Positions 8,132 to 16,420 of a stretch of DNA of 64,000 nt are shown here, in pieces (position 1 is the first letter of the stretch; every line of letters begins with the position of its first letter). This DNA comes from Tsukamurella pulmonis (GTDB lineage Bacteria > Actinomycetota > Actinomycetes > Mycobacteriales > Mycobacteriaceae): NCBI RefSeq assembly GCF_900103175.1, contig NZ_FNLF01000002.1, forward strand, positions 4,044,136 through 4,108,135. The letters are read 5' to 3'. Position numbers and translations under genes: made by a program. The notes under the pieces were generated by a model. It was not told the DNA's origin. It did not search any database and saw only the letters and a list, made by a program, of their open reading frames with translations.

Positions 8132-9282
8132 CCGAGGTCCTGCGCGGCACCGTCGTGACGCCCTCCGGGGTGATCGACGACGGGGTCGTCGCGCTCGCCG
8201 ACGGCCTGATCGCCGAGGTCGGGCCGGCGGCGGCGTTCCCCGCGTCGACGGTGCCGGCACCGTCGGAGCGGGTGTACCTGCCCGGCATGATCGACGTGCA
8301 CTGCCACGGCGGGGGCGGCTTCGGCTTCCCCGACTCCGACGAGGCCGGGGCCCGCGCGGCCGCCGCGCACCACCGGGGCCGCGGCACGACGACCCTGCTG
8401 GCCTCACTGGTCTCGGCGGCACCGGAGAAGCTGCTGGAGCGGATCGCGACCCTCGCGCCGCTCGTCGACGACGGCACCGTCGCCGGGCTGCACCTGGAAG
8501 GGCCGTTCCTCGCCCAGGAGGTGTGCGGGGCGCAGGACCCGCGCTACATCATCGACGGTGACCCGGCGCTGCTGGCGACCCTCCTCGACGCGGCCGGCGG
8601 ACGGATCCGCTCGATGACCGTCGCCGCCGAGACCGCGCACTTCGCCGTGCTGGCGCGGCAGCTCTCGGACGCGGGCGCGGTGGTGTCCGTGGGGCACACC
8701 GCGGGCGATTACGACACCGTCGCCGCGGCGCTCGGCACGCCGAGCGGCCCGGTGAGCATCACCCACCTGTTCAACGGCATGCACCCGATGCACCACCGGC
8801 ACCCCGGCGCCGTAGGCGCCGCGCTGCGGGTCGCCGGCGAGGGACGCGCCGTCGCCGAGATCATCGGCGACGGGGTGCACCTCGCCTCCGGGACCGTCGC
8901 GATGGTCTTCGCGACGGTCGGTCCCGATCACATCGCGCTGGTCTCCGACGCGATGCAGGCCGCCGGGATGCCCGACGGCCAGTACTCGCTGGGGCCGCTC
9001 GAGGTCACCGTCGGCGGCGGCGTGGCCCGCCTGACCACGAGCGACGGAACTCAGGGCTCCATCGCCGGTGGCACCTCGTCGGTGCTCGATGTGGCGGTGC
9101 GCGCCGTCCGGCACTCGGGCGTCCCGCTCGCCGACGCCGTCCGCGCCGGCGCCACCACCCCCGCGCGGCTGCTCGGCCTCAAGGACCGCGGCGAGCTCGC
9201 CGCCGGGCTGCGGGCCGACGTGTTGGAGCTCTCCGCCGAACTGGAGCTACTGCGCGTGCTGCGCGGCGGCGCCGCCGGCTGA
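8128..9282 (+). CDS. nagA: N-acetylglucosamine-6-phosphate deacetylase
   Basis: 384 residues from a GTG overlapping the nagE stop by 4 nt. It converts GlcNAc-6-P to GlcN-6-P plus acetate in the cytoplasm. Amidohydrolase-fold features are in order: MIDVHCHGGGGFGF near residue 55, LHLEGPFL near 115, SVGHTAGDYD near 190, THLFNGMHPMHHRHPG near 210, and the catalytic Asp in LVSDAMQAAG near 270. Length fits the family. No nagB deaminase is present nearby, so the next step must be encoded elsewhere. Confidence 0.93.
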   Translation: MTEVLRGTVVTPSGVIDDGVVALADGLIAEVGPAAAFPASTVPAPSERVYLPGMIDVHCHGGGGFGFPDSDEAGARAAAAHHRGRGTTTLLASLVSAAPEKLLERIATLAPLVDDGTVAGLHLEGPFLAQEVCGAQDPRYIIDGDPALLATLLDAAGGRIRSMTVAAETAHFAVLARQLSDAGAVVSVGHTAGDYDTVAAALGTPSGPVSITHLFNGMHPMHHRHPGAVGAALRVAGEGRAVAEIIGDGVHLASGTVAMVFATVGPDHIALVSDAMQAAGMPDGQYSLGPLEVTVGGGVARLTTSDGTQGSIAGGTSSVLDVAVRAVRHSGVPLADAVRAGATTPARLLGLKDRGELAAGLRADVLELSAELELLRVLRGGAAG

Positions 9283-9289
9283 GATCCGC

Positions 9290-10076
9290 TCAGCCGAGCG
9301 CGAGCTCGCCGCGGATCGTCGTGCGGGTGGCGCCCCCGATCCAGATCTCGTCGCCGGCGGACTCGACGCGGACGCGACCGCGGCGGCCGAGCGCCGTCCC
9401 CTGGGATGCGACGTACGCCGGCGGGAGCTGTCCGGTTCCGATGAGCCACTGGGCGATTCCCGCGTTGAGCGAGCCGGTGACCGGGTCCTCCGGCACTGCG
9501 AGGTCGGGGCAGAAGGCCCGCACCTCGACGTCCGCGTCACCACCCGTCGGATACGCCCCGACGACACCGATCTGCAGATCGCCCATCGCGGCGAAGTCCG
9601 GGTCCAACGCGAGCACCGCCTCGGCGTCGCGCAGTCGCACTCCCACCCAGCCCGGTCCGTTGTCCACCCACTCGGCGGCGAGGACGTCCGAGGCCGGCAG
9701 TCGCAGGCCGGCGGCGATCCGGCCGATCGTGCCCGCGTCCGCCGGGCCGCTGCGGCGCAACGGCGGCGCGGCGAAGGCCAACTCCGCTCCGCGGCGCAGG
9801 CGCACCAGTCCGACCCCGCACTCCTGCACGAGCGTGCCCGGCGAAGGGCAGCTCACCGCCGGGCGTGAAGATGCGCAGCCGGTAGTCCGCCCCGGGATCG
9901 GTCGGGCGCAGCAGGAAGGTGGTCTCGCTGAGGTTCGTCCAGCGTGCGAACGCCGCCATCTGCTCGTCGGTGAGGTCGTCGGCGTCGTGGACCACTGCCA
10001 CCGGGTTGCCGAGCAGCGGTTCGGAGGAGAAGACGTCGACCTGACGGAAGCGGTGCACGACTCTAGTAAAGCTCAC
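9290..10076 (-). pseudogene. PhzF-family isomerase broken by an internal deletion
   Basis: Two frames together make one PhzF-like protein. The N-terminal part reads up to [14 protein letters not shown] and then leaves frame. The rest resumes in another frame at [15 protein letters not shown] and continues through DPVTGSLNAGIAQWL to the C-terminus. Intact homologues have about 20 residues (a PTLG-x-x-HAWL-like stretch) between these points, so about 60 bp seem lost near 9840-9860, out of frame. The start is a GTG. The gene overlaps the following flavoprotein gene by 14 nt. The reading is a recent loss-of-function or an assembly error. Confidence 0.75.
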
Positions 10077-10698
10077 GCCCGTAGCCGGGGCCGTAGTAGC
10101 GGTCCAGCTCCTCGAGCGAGTCGTTCGGCCGCTCCAGGGATTTCGCGATCACGGCGCGCCGGGGCACGCCGTGATCGTCGGCCGCGGTCGGCCAGGTCGA
10201 CGGTTCCCACGCCTCGGAGCGCAGGAACGCCTTGCTGCAGTGGAAGAAGACCTCGTCGATCGCGACCTCGACGATGAGCTGCGGCAGCTTCTCCCCCACG
10301 GCCATCCGCGGCGCGTAGGGGGCGTCGGCGAGCACCGCCGCGGTGCCGTTGACGCGCAGCGTGTCCCCGCGTCCGGGGATGACGAACTCGATCGCGATGT
10401 GCGGGTCCTGCAGCAGGTTGCGCAGGCCGTCGACGCGCCGGTTGCCGGGGCGGTCGGGCAGCGCGAGGGTGCGGTCGTCGAGCACCAGCACCGCACCGGC
10501 GGGATCCCCCTTCGGGGAGACGTCGAGATCGCCACCGGCACCGGAGGTCGCGACGAAGTAGAGCCGGGCGGCGGCGAGGAAGAGCCGGTGCACCTCGTGC
10601 AGCTCGGGCCGCGCCTTGTCGCGGATCCGCGCAATGGGCTCGGGCACCACCGCCCGCAGCTCCTCGATCGTCGTCACCGGCGTGCGCACGTGCCCCAT
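10063..10698 (-). CDS. FMN-dependent PPOX-class flavoprotein (MSMEG_1061-like)
   Basis: 211 residues from ATG at 10698. It shows the pyridoxamine-phosphate-oxidase-like split barrel: [27 protein letters not shown] near residue 50, [37 protein letters not shown] near 85, and a C-terminal [17 protein letters not shown] typical of the family named after M. smegmatis MSMEG_1061. It is presumably an FMN-binding oxidoreductase; the substrate is unknown. It is the upstream neighbour of the broken PhzF gene. Confidence 0.82.
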   Translation of the reverse strand: MGHVRTPVTTIEELRAVVPEPIARIRDKARPELHEVHRLFLAAARLYFVATSGAGGDLDVSPKGDPAGAVLVLDDRTLALPDRPGNRRVDGLRNLLQDPHIAIEFVIPGRGDTLRVNGTAAVLADAPYAPRMAVGEKLPQLIVEVAIDEVFFHCSKAFLRSEAWEPSTWPTAADDHGVPRRAVIAKSLERPNDSLEELDRYYGPGYGRELY

Positions 10699-10749
10699 GC
10701 CGCCGACTCTATAGCGCCGCAGACGCACGGGGCGACCGCCGTCGCCGGG

Positions 10750-11505
10750 TCAGAGTGGGCGCAGGATGCGGTCGAGGAACTCGCGTGTGCGCGCGTGCTG
10801 CGGGGCGCCGATCACGTCGGCGGGGCGGCCCGCCTCCAGCACGGCGCCGCGGTCGACGAAGAGCACCTGATCAGCGACCTCGCGGGCGAAGGCCATCTCG
10901 TGGGTCACCACCACCATCGTGCGGCCCTCGTTCGCGAGATCGCGCATCACGGTGAGCACGTCGCCGACGAGCTCGGGATCGAGAGCGGAGGTGGGCTCGT
11001 CGAAGAGCACCACCCGCGGCCGCAGGGCCAGCGCCCGCGCGATCCCCACCCGCTGCTGCTGCCCGCCCGAGAGCTGGTGCGGGTACTTGTCGGCGTGCGC
11101 GGCCAACCCCACCCGCGCCAGCAGCTCCCGCGCCTCCTCCTCCACCTCGGCGGCCGGCCGTCGTTGCACGACGGCGGGCCCCTCCGTCACGTTCCGCAGC
11201 GCGGTGAAGTGGGGAAAGAGGTTGTGCGCCTGGAAGACCATCGCGCTCTGCGCGCGGTAGCGCCGCAGTTCCGCCTTCCCGGGCGGCCCGGCCGCGAAGT
11301 CCACCGTCGCCTCGCCGACGGTGACGGTGCCCCCGTCGGGCAGCTCGAGTGCGTTGAGCGAGCGCAGCACCGTCGTCTTGCCCGATCCGGACGGGCCGAT
11401 GATGACGGTGACGGTGCCCTCCGGGACGGTGAAATCGATGCCGCGCAACACCTGCGCGTCGCCGAAGGACTTGGTGAGGCCGCGCACCGAGATCAGGTCG
11501 CTCAT
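10750..11505 (-). CDS. Polar amino-acid ABC transporter, ATP-binding protein
   Basis: 251 residues. Walker A is IIGPSGSGKTT near residue 37, the Q-loop is MVFQAHNLFPH, the signature is LSGGQQQRVGIARAL near 145, and Walker B is VVLFDEPTSALDPE near 165. It belongs to the GlnQ/ArtP subfamily. Its ATG at 11505 overlaps the TGA of the preceding binding-protein/permease fusion, so the two make one transporter. Substrate is not decidable from sequence alone. Confidence 0.9.
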   Translation of the reverse strand: MSDLISVRGLTKSFGDAQVLRGIDFTVPEGTVTVIIGPSGSGKTTVLRSLNALELPDGGTVTVGEATVDFAAGPPGKAELRRYRAQSAMVFQAHNLFPHFTALRNVTEGPAVVQRRPAAEVEEEARELLARVGLAAHADKYPHQLSGGQQQRVGIARALALRPRVVLFDEPTSALDPELVGDVLTVMRDLANEGRTMVVVTHEMAFAREVADQVLFVDRGAVLEAGRPADVIGAPQHARTREFLDRILRPL

Positions 11506-12941
11506 CGCGTCACGTACCTTTCGAATCGGGTCTCGAGCCTGGTCTGGGCGATGCTGAGCACCTGGCAGATCACCCAGTAGTAGCAGGCGGCCACGACGTA
11601 CATGACGAAGAAGTCGAAGGTCGGGGCCGCGGCGATCTGCGCCTGCCGGAAGACCTCGGTGACGAGGATGGTCGAGGCCAGCGAGGTGTCCTTGACCAGG
11701 GAGAGCAGGGTGTTGGCGAGCGGCGGGGTCGCGGTGCGCGCGGCCTGCGGCAGGATGATCCGGCGCAGCGCGGTGCCGTAGTCCATGCCGATCGTGGTGG
11801 CCGCCTCCCACTGCCCGCGCGGGACCGCGCCGATGGCGGCGCGGATGATCTCCGCCGCGTAGCCGCCCACGTTGAGCGAGAAGGCGATCACGGCCGCGAA
11901 GAACGGGTCGAAGACCAGCCCCGCGGCCGGCAGTCCGTAGAAGATGATCACGAGCTGCACCAGGAGCGGGGTGCCGCGGATGATCGAGACGTAGGCGGCG
12001 GCCAGCGCCCGCAGCGGTCGCCGCTGCGACATCCGGGCCAGCGCGACGGCCAGCGCGATCGCGAGACCGATCACGAAGCTGATCGCGGTGAGCGGCAGCG
12101 TCTTGGTGACCGCGGCCTTGAGCAGCGGCACCAGGTTGCGTCGCACCAGATCCCACGTACTGCTTCGCTGCGAGGCCTCCTGGTCGGTGCCGAAGTACTT
12201 CGTCGAGATGCGGTCGGCCGTGCCGTCGGCGCGGATCGCAGCCAGTCCCCGGTTGATCTCCGGCATCAGCCCGGATCCCTTGCGGGCGGCGAACACCGAG
12301 TCCGCCTTGTCCGGGGTCTCGCCCGCGATCTTCACCGTCGCGGCGTGGTTGACGGCGAGGTAGTTGCGGATGACGCCGGAGTCGTTGACCACCACGTCCA
12401 CCCGGCCCTGCGCGAGCAGGGTGACGGCCTCGGTGAACCCGGCGACCGCCTCGATCCGTGCGCCCGCCTGTTCCGCGACCCGCGACCAGCTGCTGGTCGC
12501 ACTCTGCGCCGCGACCTTGCCGCGGATGTCGGCGAGGGAGCGCACCGAATCGTCGTCCTTGCGCACCAGGATCGCGCCGCCGGCCTGCTGGTAGACGTCG
12601 GAGAGGTCGTACTTCGCCGCGCGCTCGGGGGTCGAGGCCACCTGGTTGGCCACGAGATCGAAGCGGTTCGACTCCAGCGCCGCGAACATCGAGTCGAAGG
12701 GCGTCTCGACGAATTCCACGCGCCGGCCGATCTTCTCGCCGATCGCCTCGATCATCTCCACGTCGTAGCCGGTGAGTCTCCCGGCGTCGTCGTGGTAGCT
12801 GTACACCTGGTAGACGCCCTCGGTGCCCACCCGCAGCACGCCGCCCGGCGGGGGCGCCGGATCGGCCTGCGCCGCGGGCAGCGGGGCGAGCGCCACCAGC
12901 AGCGCGAGCAGCGCCAGGAGCAGGCGGCGCGCCGCGGTCAC
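11502..12941 (-). CDS. ABC transporter substrate-binding protein fused to permease
   Basis: 479 residues. A signal peptide (residues 1-27, ending AQA) is followed by a SBP_bac_3 domain to about residue 260 (VGTEGVYQVYSYHDDAGRLTGYDVEMI, FDLVANQVASTPER). A BPD_transp_1 permease domain follows (about 270-470) with the EAA-like loop AAEIIRAAIGAVPRGQWEAATTIGM. The fusion tethers the binding domain to its own membrane subunit. Such fusions occur in GlnP-like systems of Gram-positive bacteria. Start is a GTG at 12941, overlapped by the stop of a possible 20-codon upstream frame. Confidence 0.9.
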   Translation of the reverse strand: MTAARRLLLALLALLVALAPLPAAQADPAPPPGGVLRVGTEGVYQVYSYHDDAGRLTGYDVEMIEAIGEKIGRRVEFVETPFDSMFAALESNRFDLVANQVASTPERAAKYDLSDVYQQAGGAILVRKDDDSVRSLADIRGKVAAQSATSSWSRVAEQAGARIEAVAGFTEAVTLLAQGRVDVVVNDSGVIRNYLAVNHAATVKIAGETPDKADSVFAARKGSGLMPEINRGLAAIRADGTADRISTKYFGTDQEASQRSSTWDLVRRNLVPLLKAAVTKTLPLTAISFVIGLAIALAVALARMSQRRPLRALAAAYVSIIRGTPLLVQLVIIFYGLPAAGLVFDPFFAAVIAFSLNVGGYAAEIIRAAIGAVPRGQWEAATTIGMDYGTALRRIILPQAARTATPPLANTLLSLVKDTSLASTILVTEVFRQAQIAAAPTFDFFVMYVVAACYYWVICQVLSIAQTRLETRFERYVTR

Positions 12942-13058
12942 CGGGCCGCCTCGGCGGCGAGACCGGCACGGGCGTCGTCAGGAGGGGCGGCCTCATCCAT
13001 GCGTCGTTCTTAGCATCGCGCGGGTCACGGCGTGGGGCGACGGCCCCATCGAATCTTT

Positions 13059-13076
13059 TTCAACCTGGGGGTTGAA
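13059..13076. promoter_or_regulatory. ArsR operator 1 (TTCAAC-N6-GTTGAA)
   Basis: Perfect 6-bp arms around CTGGGG. It overlaps the -35 hexamer TTGAAC of the predicted promoter. An identical-arm, identical-spacing copy lies 46 bp downstream. Confidence 0.7.
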
Positions 13077-13100
13077 CAAGTCGCGCAAGGGGCGTACCGT
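13072..13100 (+). promoter_or_regulatory. Promoter of the arsR-SRPBCC operon
   Basis: TTGAAC (13072-13077), a 17-bp spacer, then TACCGT (13095-13100). The spacing is ideal for the housekeeping sigma factor. It is flanked by the two operators, one over -35 and one over the expected transcript start. Confidence 0.6.
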
Positions 13101-13104
13101 CGTA

Positions 13105-13122
13105 TTCAACAAAGAGGTTGAA
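13105..13122. promoter_or_regulatory. ArsR operator 2 (TTCAAC-N6-GTTGAA)
   Basis: Perfect 6-bp arms around AAAGAG, same geometry as operator 1. It lies at the expected transcription start, 17 bp before the arsR coding region. Two in-phase copies suggest cooperative repression. Confidence 0.7.
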
Positions 13123-13139
13123 CACAGAGGAGGTGCACC

Positions 13140-13502
13140 ACGAACGACGACATCGACGACCTGTCCAAGGCGTTCGCCGCACTGGCGGACCCCACGCGCC
13201 GCGACATCGTCGCCCGCCTCGCGGACGGCGACGCCACGCTCACCGAGATCGCGGAGCGCTACGACGTGAGCATCCAGGCCGTCTCCAAGCACCTGACCGT
13301 GCTGGAGAACGCCGGCCTGATCAGCAGGACCCGCCGCGCCCAGGCGCGCCCGGCCCACCTCGAGGCCGAGGTCTTCGACCTCATGAACGGGTGGATCGAG
13401 CGGTACCGCCGCCGCGCCGAGCAGCGCTACCAGCGCCTCGACGCGGTGCTGGCGGACATGAACGACGAAGAGAACCCCACAGAACGAGGAGCAGCATCAT
13501 GA
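13140..13502 (+). CDS. ArsR-family repressor, apparent ACG start
   Basis: 120 residues if translation begins at ACG 13140. The winged helix is complete only from there: LSKAFAALADPTRRDIVARL, then TEIAERYDVSIQAVSKHLTVLENAGLISRTRRAQ. The frame has a stop at 13119-13121 and no ATG, GTG or TTG before the conserved domain. AGGAGG sits 6 nt before the ACG, exactly where a start belongs. The first standard start (GTG 13266) would remove half the DNA-binding domain. No metal-binding Cys are present, as usual for ArsR repressors paired with SRPBCC proteins. The stop overlaps the next gene (ATGA). Confidence 0.75.
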   Translation, partial: TNDDIDDLSKAFAALADPTRRDIVARLADGDATLTEIAERYDVSIQAVSKHLTVLENAGLISRTRRAQARPAHLEAEVFDLMNGWIERYRRRAEQRYQRLDAVLADMNDEENPTERGAAS

Positions 13503-13984
13503 CCAACGTCAACGCCGAGGCCGGCATCGAGGCCTCCGCCACCCTTCCCACCATCACCATCACCCGCGACTTCCACGCGACGCCGGCGCAGCTGTTCCGC
13601 GCCCACACCGACCCCGAGCTCTACGCGCGCTGGGTGGGACCGTCGGACATCGACACCGAGATCGTGCACTGGGACGCGCGCACCGGCGGCAGCTGGGCGT
13701 ACCTCAACACGCGCGGCGACGAGCGCTACTCCTTCCACGGCAGCTTCCACGACGTCGGGGAGAACCGGATCGTGCAGACCTTCACCTTCGACGAGTGGCC
13801 CGAGTCGGTCTCGCTCGAGACCATGACCTTCGAGGATCTCGGCGACGGCCGCACCCGGATGCACTCCGTCTCGCTGCTCGACAGCTTCGAGAGCCGGGAC
13901 GGCATGCTCGCCAGCGGCATGGAGAAGGGCATCAACGACGGCTACGCCAAGCTCGACGAACTGCTCGCGGCCGGCGAGGTGTAG
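13499..13984 (+). CDS. SRPBCC (AHSA1-like) domain protein
   Basis: 161 residues. The START/Bet v1-like fold is recognisable from ITITRDFHATPAQLFRAHTDPELYARWVGP near residue 15 and the C-terminal LASGMEKGINDGYAKLDELLAAG. The family binds hydrophobic ligands; members coupled to ArsR repressors are common in actinobacteria and their ligands are mostly unknown. ATG overlaps the arsR stop. Both genes are probably under the twin TTCAAC operators. Confidence 0.85.
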   Translation: MTNVNAEAGIEASATLPTITITRDFHATPAQLFRAHTDPELYARWVGPSDIDTEIVHWDARTGGSWAYLNTRGDERYSFHGSFHDVGENRIVQTFTFDEWPESVSLETMTFEDLGDGRTRMHSVSLLDSFESRDGMLASGMEKGINDGYAKLDELLAAGEV

Positions 13985-14000
13985 TGGTTACCGTCGAGGC

Positions 14001-14774
14001 ATGACGGACGCCGCACCGATTCGCACGCACGTCGCCGACGGCCTGGGGGTGCTCACCCTCGGCGCCGCCGCCCGGCGCAACCCGCTCTCGCTGGCCACCA
14101 TGCGGGAGGCCACCGCCGCGCTCGAGCGATTCGACGCCGACCCCGCGGTGCGGGTCATCGTGATCCGCGCCGAGGGGCCGGCGTTCTCGGCGGGGCACGA
14201 CCTGAGCGAGATGGTCGGCCGCACCCTCGATGAGGAGCGTGAGATCTTCGCCGCCTGCACCGATCTCATGGCGGCGGTGCACCGCGCGCGGCAACCGGTC
14301 ATCGCCCAGGTGCAGGGCATGGCGCTCGCCGCGGGCTGCCAGCTCGTCGCGACCTGCGACCTGGCGGTCGCCGCCGCCGACGCCCGCTTCTCCACTCCGG
14401 GCGTGAAGATCGGGCTGTTCTGCTCCACGCCGATGATCCCGCTCACCCGCGCGATCGGCCGCAAGCGCGCCATGCAGATGCTGCTCACGGGCGAGATGAT
14501 CAACGCCGAGACCGCCGTCGAATGGGGCCTGATCAACGCCGCCGTGCCCGCGGATCTCCTGGAGACGACGGTGACCGACCTCGCGCAGCGCATCGCCACG
14601 TCCAGCGGCGAGACGCTGGCGATCGGCAAGCGCGCCTTCTACGACCAGATCGACCGCACCGAGCCGGACGCCTACGCCGCGATGGCCGAGGTGATGGCGA
14701 CCAATGCGGTGATCCCCGACGCGCAGGAGGGGATGACCGCGTTCCTGGAGAAACGCTCTCCCGTCTGGCGGTGA
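14001..14774 (+). CDS. Enoyl-CoA hydratase/isomerase family protein
   Basis: 257 residues, normal for the crotonase fold. The two oxyanion-hole segments are visible: GPAFSAGHDLSEM near residue 62 and VQGMALAAGCQL near 108. The sequence resembles the ECHDC3-like branch (GHDLSEMVGR, FSTPGVKIGLFCSTP). Characteristic catalytic Glu residues of true hydratases are not obvious, so it may process a different acyl-CoA. It is 16 bp behind the SRPBCC gene and may be cotranscribed. Confidence 0.85.
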   Translation: MTDAAPIRTHVADGLGVLTLGAAARRNPLSLATMREATAALERFDADPAVRVIVIRAEGPAFSAGHDLSEMVGRTLDEEREIFAACTDLMAAVHRARQPVIAQVQGMALAAGCQLVATCDLAVAAADARFSTPGVKIGLFCSTPMIPLTRAIGRKRAMQMLLTGEMINAETAVEWGLINAAVPADLLETTVTDLAQRIATSSGETLAIGKRAFYDQIDRTEPDAYAAMAEVMATNAVIPDAQEGMTAFLEKRSPVWR

Positions 14775-14794
14775 CGACCCGGTAACTTAGCAGC

Positions 14795-16420
14795 ATGAAG
14801 CTGCCCCGGCTCCGCGCCGACTACGGGTCGATCCTCCTCGGGTCCGCCGACGACAGCTCGCGGCTGACGCGGGTGCGGGTCCAGCTGGTCATCACGATCG
14901 GCGTGATCGTCGCCAACCTGATCGGCGTGGGCCTGGCCATCGCGCTGGCCACCGTCGGCATCCCCGAGCCGTCCATCCCCTGGGACGCGTGGTGGATGAA
15001 CTATCTGGTGGTCCCTGCGTACATCGGGATCGCCTTCGTCCTCGGCACGACGATCGGCACCGTCCGGCTGGTCCGCTCGCTGCGCTGGTCCATCCGGCGG
15101 GAGGAGCCGAACGCCGCGCAGGCGAAGGCCGCGATCGTCGGCCCGTGGCGGCTCACGGCCCTGCAGGCACTGCTCTGGGGCGTCGGCACGGTGGTCATGA
15201 CCGTCGGCTACGGCACCATCGACCCCGATCTCATCCCGAAGATCGCACTGGTCACGGGTCTGTCCGGGGTCGTGGTGTGCGCCATCTCGTACCAGATCAC
15301 GGAGTTCGCGCTGCGGCCCGCGGCGGCGCAGGCGCTGGAGGCCGGGTACCGCGCGCGCCGCAAGGGCCGGCTGCGGATGCGGGCGGCCACCGCGTGGGCC
15401 ATCGGCTCCGGGGTGCCGATCCTGGGCATCTTCCTCGTGGTGCTCTTCGGCACCTTCCGCGACGACACGAGCAAGCTCGACATCTTCGTCGCCGTCGCCG
15501 CGCTGGCCGCGATCGCGCTCCTGACCGGACCGCTCATCAGCCTGCTCAACATCGACGCCCTCGCCGCACCGCTGCGCGTGCTGGGCAACGCGATCCGCCG
15601 GGTGCGCGACGGCGAGACCGACGTCGCCGTGCGGATCTTCGACGGCTCCGACATGGGCGAGCTGCAGGCGGGGTTCAACGAGATGACCGCGGGCCTGGCC
15701 GAACGGGAGCGGCTGCGCGACCTGTTCGGCCGGCACGTGGGCCGCGACGTCGCCGAGTCGGCGCTGGGGCTGGGTGTGCAGCTGGGCGGCTCCGAGCAGG
15801 TCGTGGGCGTGCTCTTCGTCGACGTCGTGGGCTCCACGACGCTGGCGCGGCAGCGCCCGGCGACCGAGGTGGTGGAACTGCTCAACCGCTTCTTCGAGGT
15901 GATCGTGACCGCCGTCGAGGAGAACGACGGCCTGGTCAACAAGTTCGAGGGCGACGCGGTGCTCGCCGTGTTCGGCGCGCCCCTTCCCCACCCGGACCCG
16001 GCGGGCGGCGCGCTGCGGGCCGCACGAATGATCGCGGCGCGGCTGCCCGCGGCCGTCCCCGATCTGCGCGCGGGCATCGGCGTCTCCTACGGCGTGGTGG
16101 TCGCGGGCAACGTGGGCGCCATCGAGCGCTACGAGTTCACAGTGATCGGCGATCCGGTCAACGAGTCCGCGCGCCTGTCCGAGGTCGCCAAGCGCGACAC
16201 CTCCCTGCCCGTGGCCTCCGAGCCCGCGATCATGGGCGCCCGCGAGGCCGAATCGCAGCACTGGTGTTTCGCGGACGAGCTGGAGCTGCGCGGGCGCGAC
16301 GAGCTGACCCGGCTCTACGCCCCCACGGTCTCGGCGAGCACGAGCACGTCGTCGACGAACGTGGTGCCGCCGACGGTGAACTCGCGCACCCCGGCCGAGA
16401 CGAAGCCCGACTTGGCGTAG
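14795..16420 (+). CDS. Membrane-bound class III adenylate/guanylate cyclase
   Basis: 541 residues. Six transmembrane segments lie in the first 260 residues. A HAMP domain follows (about 262-315, PLRVLGNAIRRVRDGETDVAV), then a class III cyclase domain (about 330-500). Metal-binding Asp residues are in LFVDVVGSTTLA and KFEGDAVLAVFG; the purine/transition-state region is YEFTVIGDPVNESARLSE. The layout matches mycobacterial Rv1318c/Rv3645-type cyclases. The last 35 residues are Ser/Thr-rich and lie antisense to the GNAT gene; the frame simply reads through its 3' end. Confidence 0.9.
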   Translation: MKLPRLRADYGSILLGSADDSSRLTRVRVQLVITIGVIVANLIGVGLAIALATVGIPEPSIPWDAWWMNYLVVPAYIGIAFVLGTTIGTVRLVRSLRWSIRREEPNAAQAKAAIVGPWRLTALQALLWGVGTVVMTVGYGTIDPDLIPKIALVTGLSGVVVCAISYQITEFALRPAAAQALEAGYRARRKGRLRMRAATAWAIGSGVPILGIFLVVLFGTFRDDTSKLDIFVAVAALAAIALLTGPLISLLNIDALAAPLRVLGNAIRRVRDGETDVAVRIFDGSDMGELQAGFNEMTAGLAERERLRDLFGRHVGRDVAESALGLGVQLGGSEQVVGVLFVDVVGSTTLARQRPATEVVELLNRFFEVIVTAVEENDGLVNKFEGDAVLAVFGAPLPHPDPAGGALRAARMIAARLPAAVPDLRAGIGVSYGVVVAGNVGAIERYEFTVIGDPVNESARLSEVAKRDTSLPVASEPAIMGAREAESQHWCFADELELRGRDELTRLYAPTVSASTSTSSTNVVPPTVNSRTPAETKPDLA

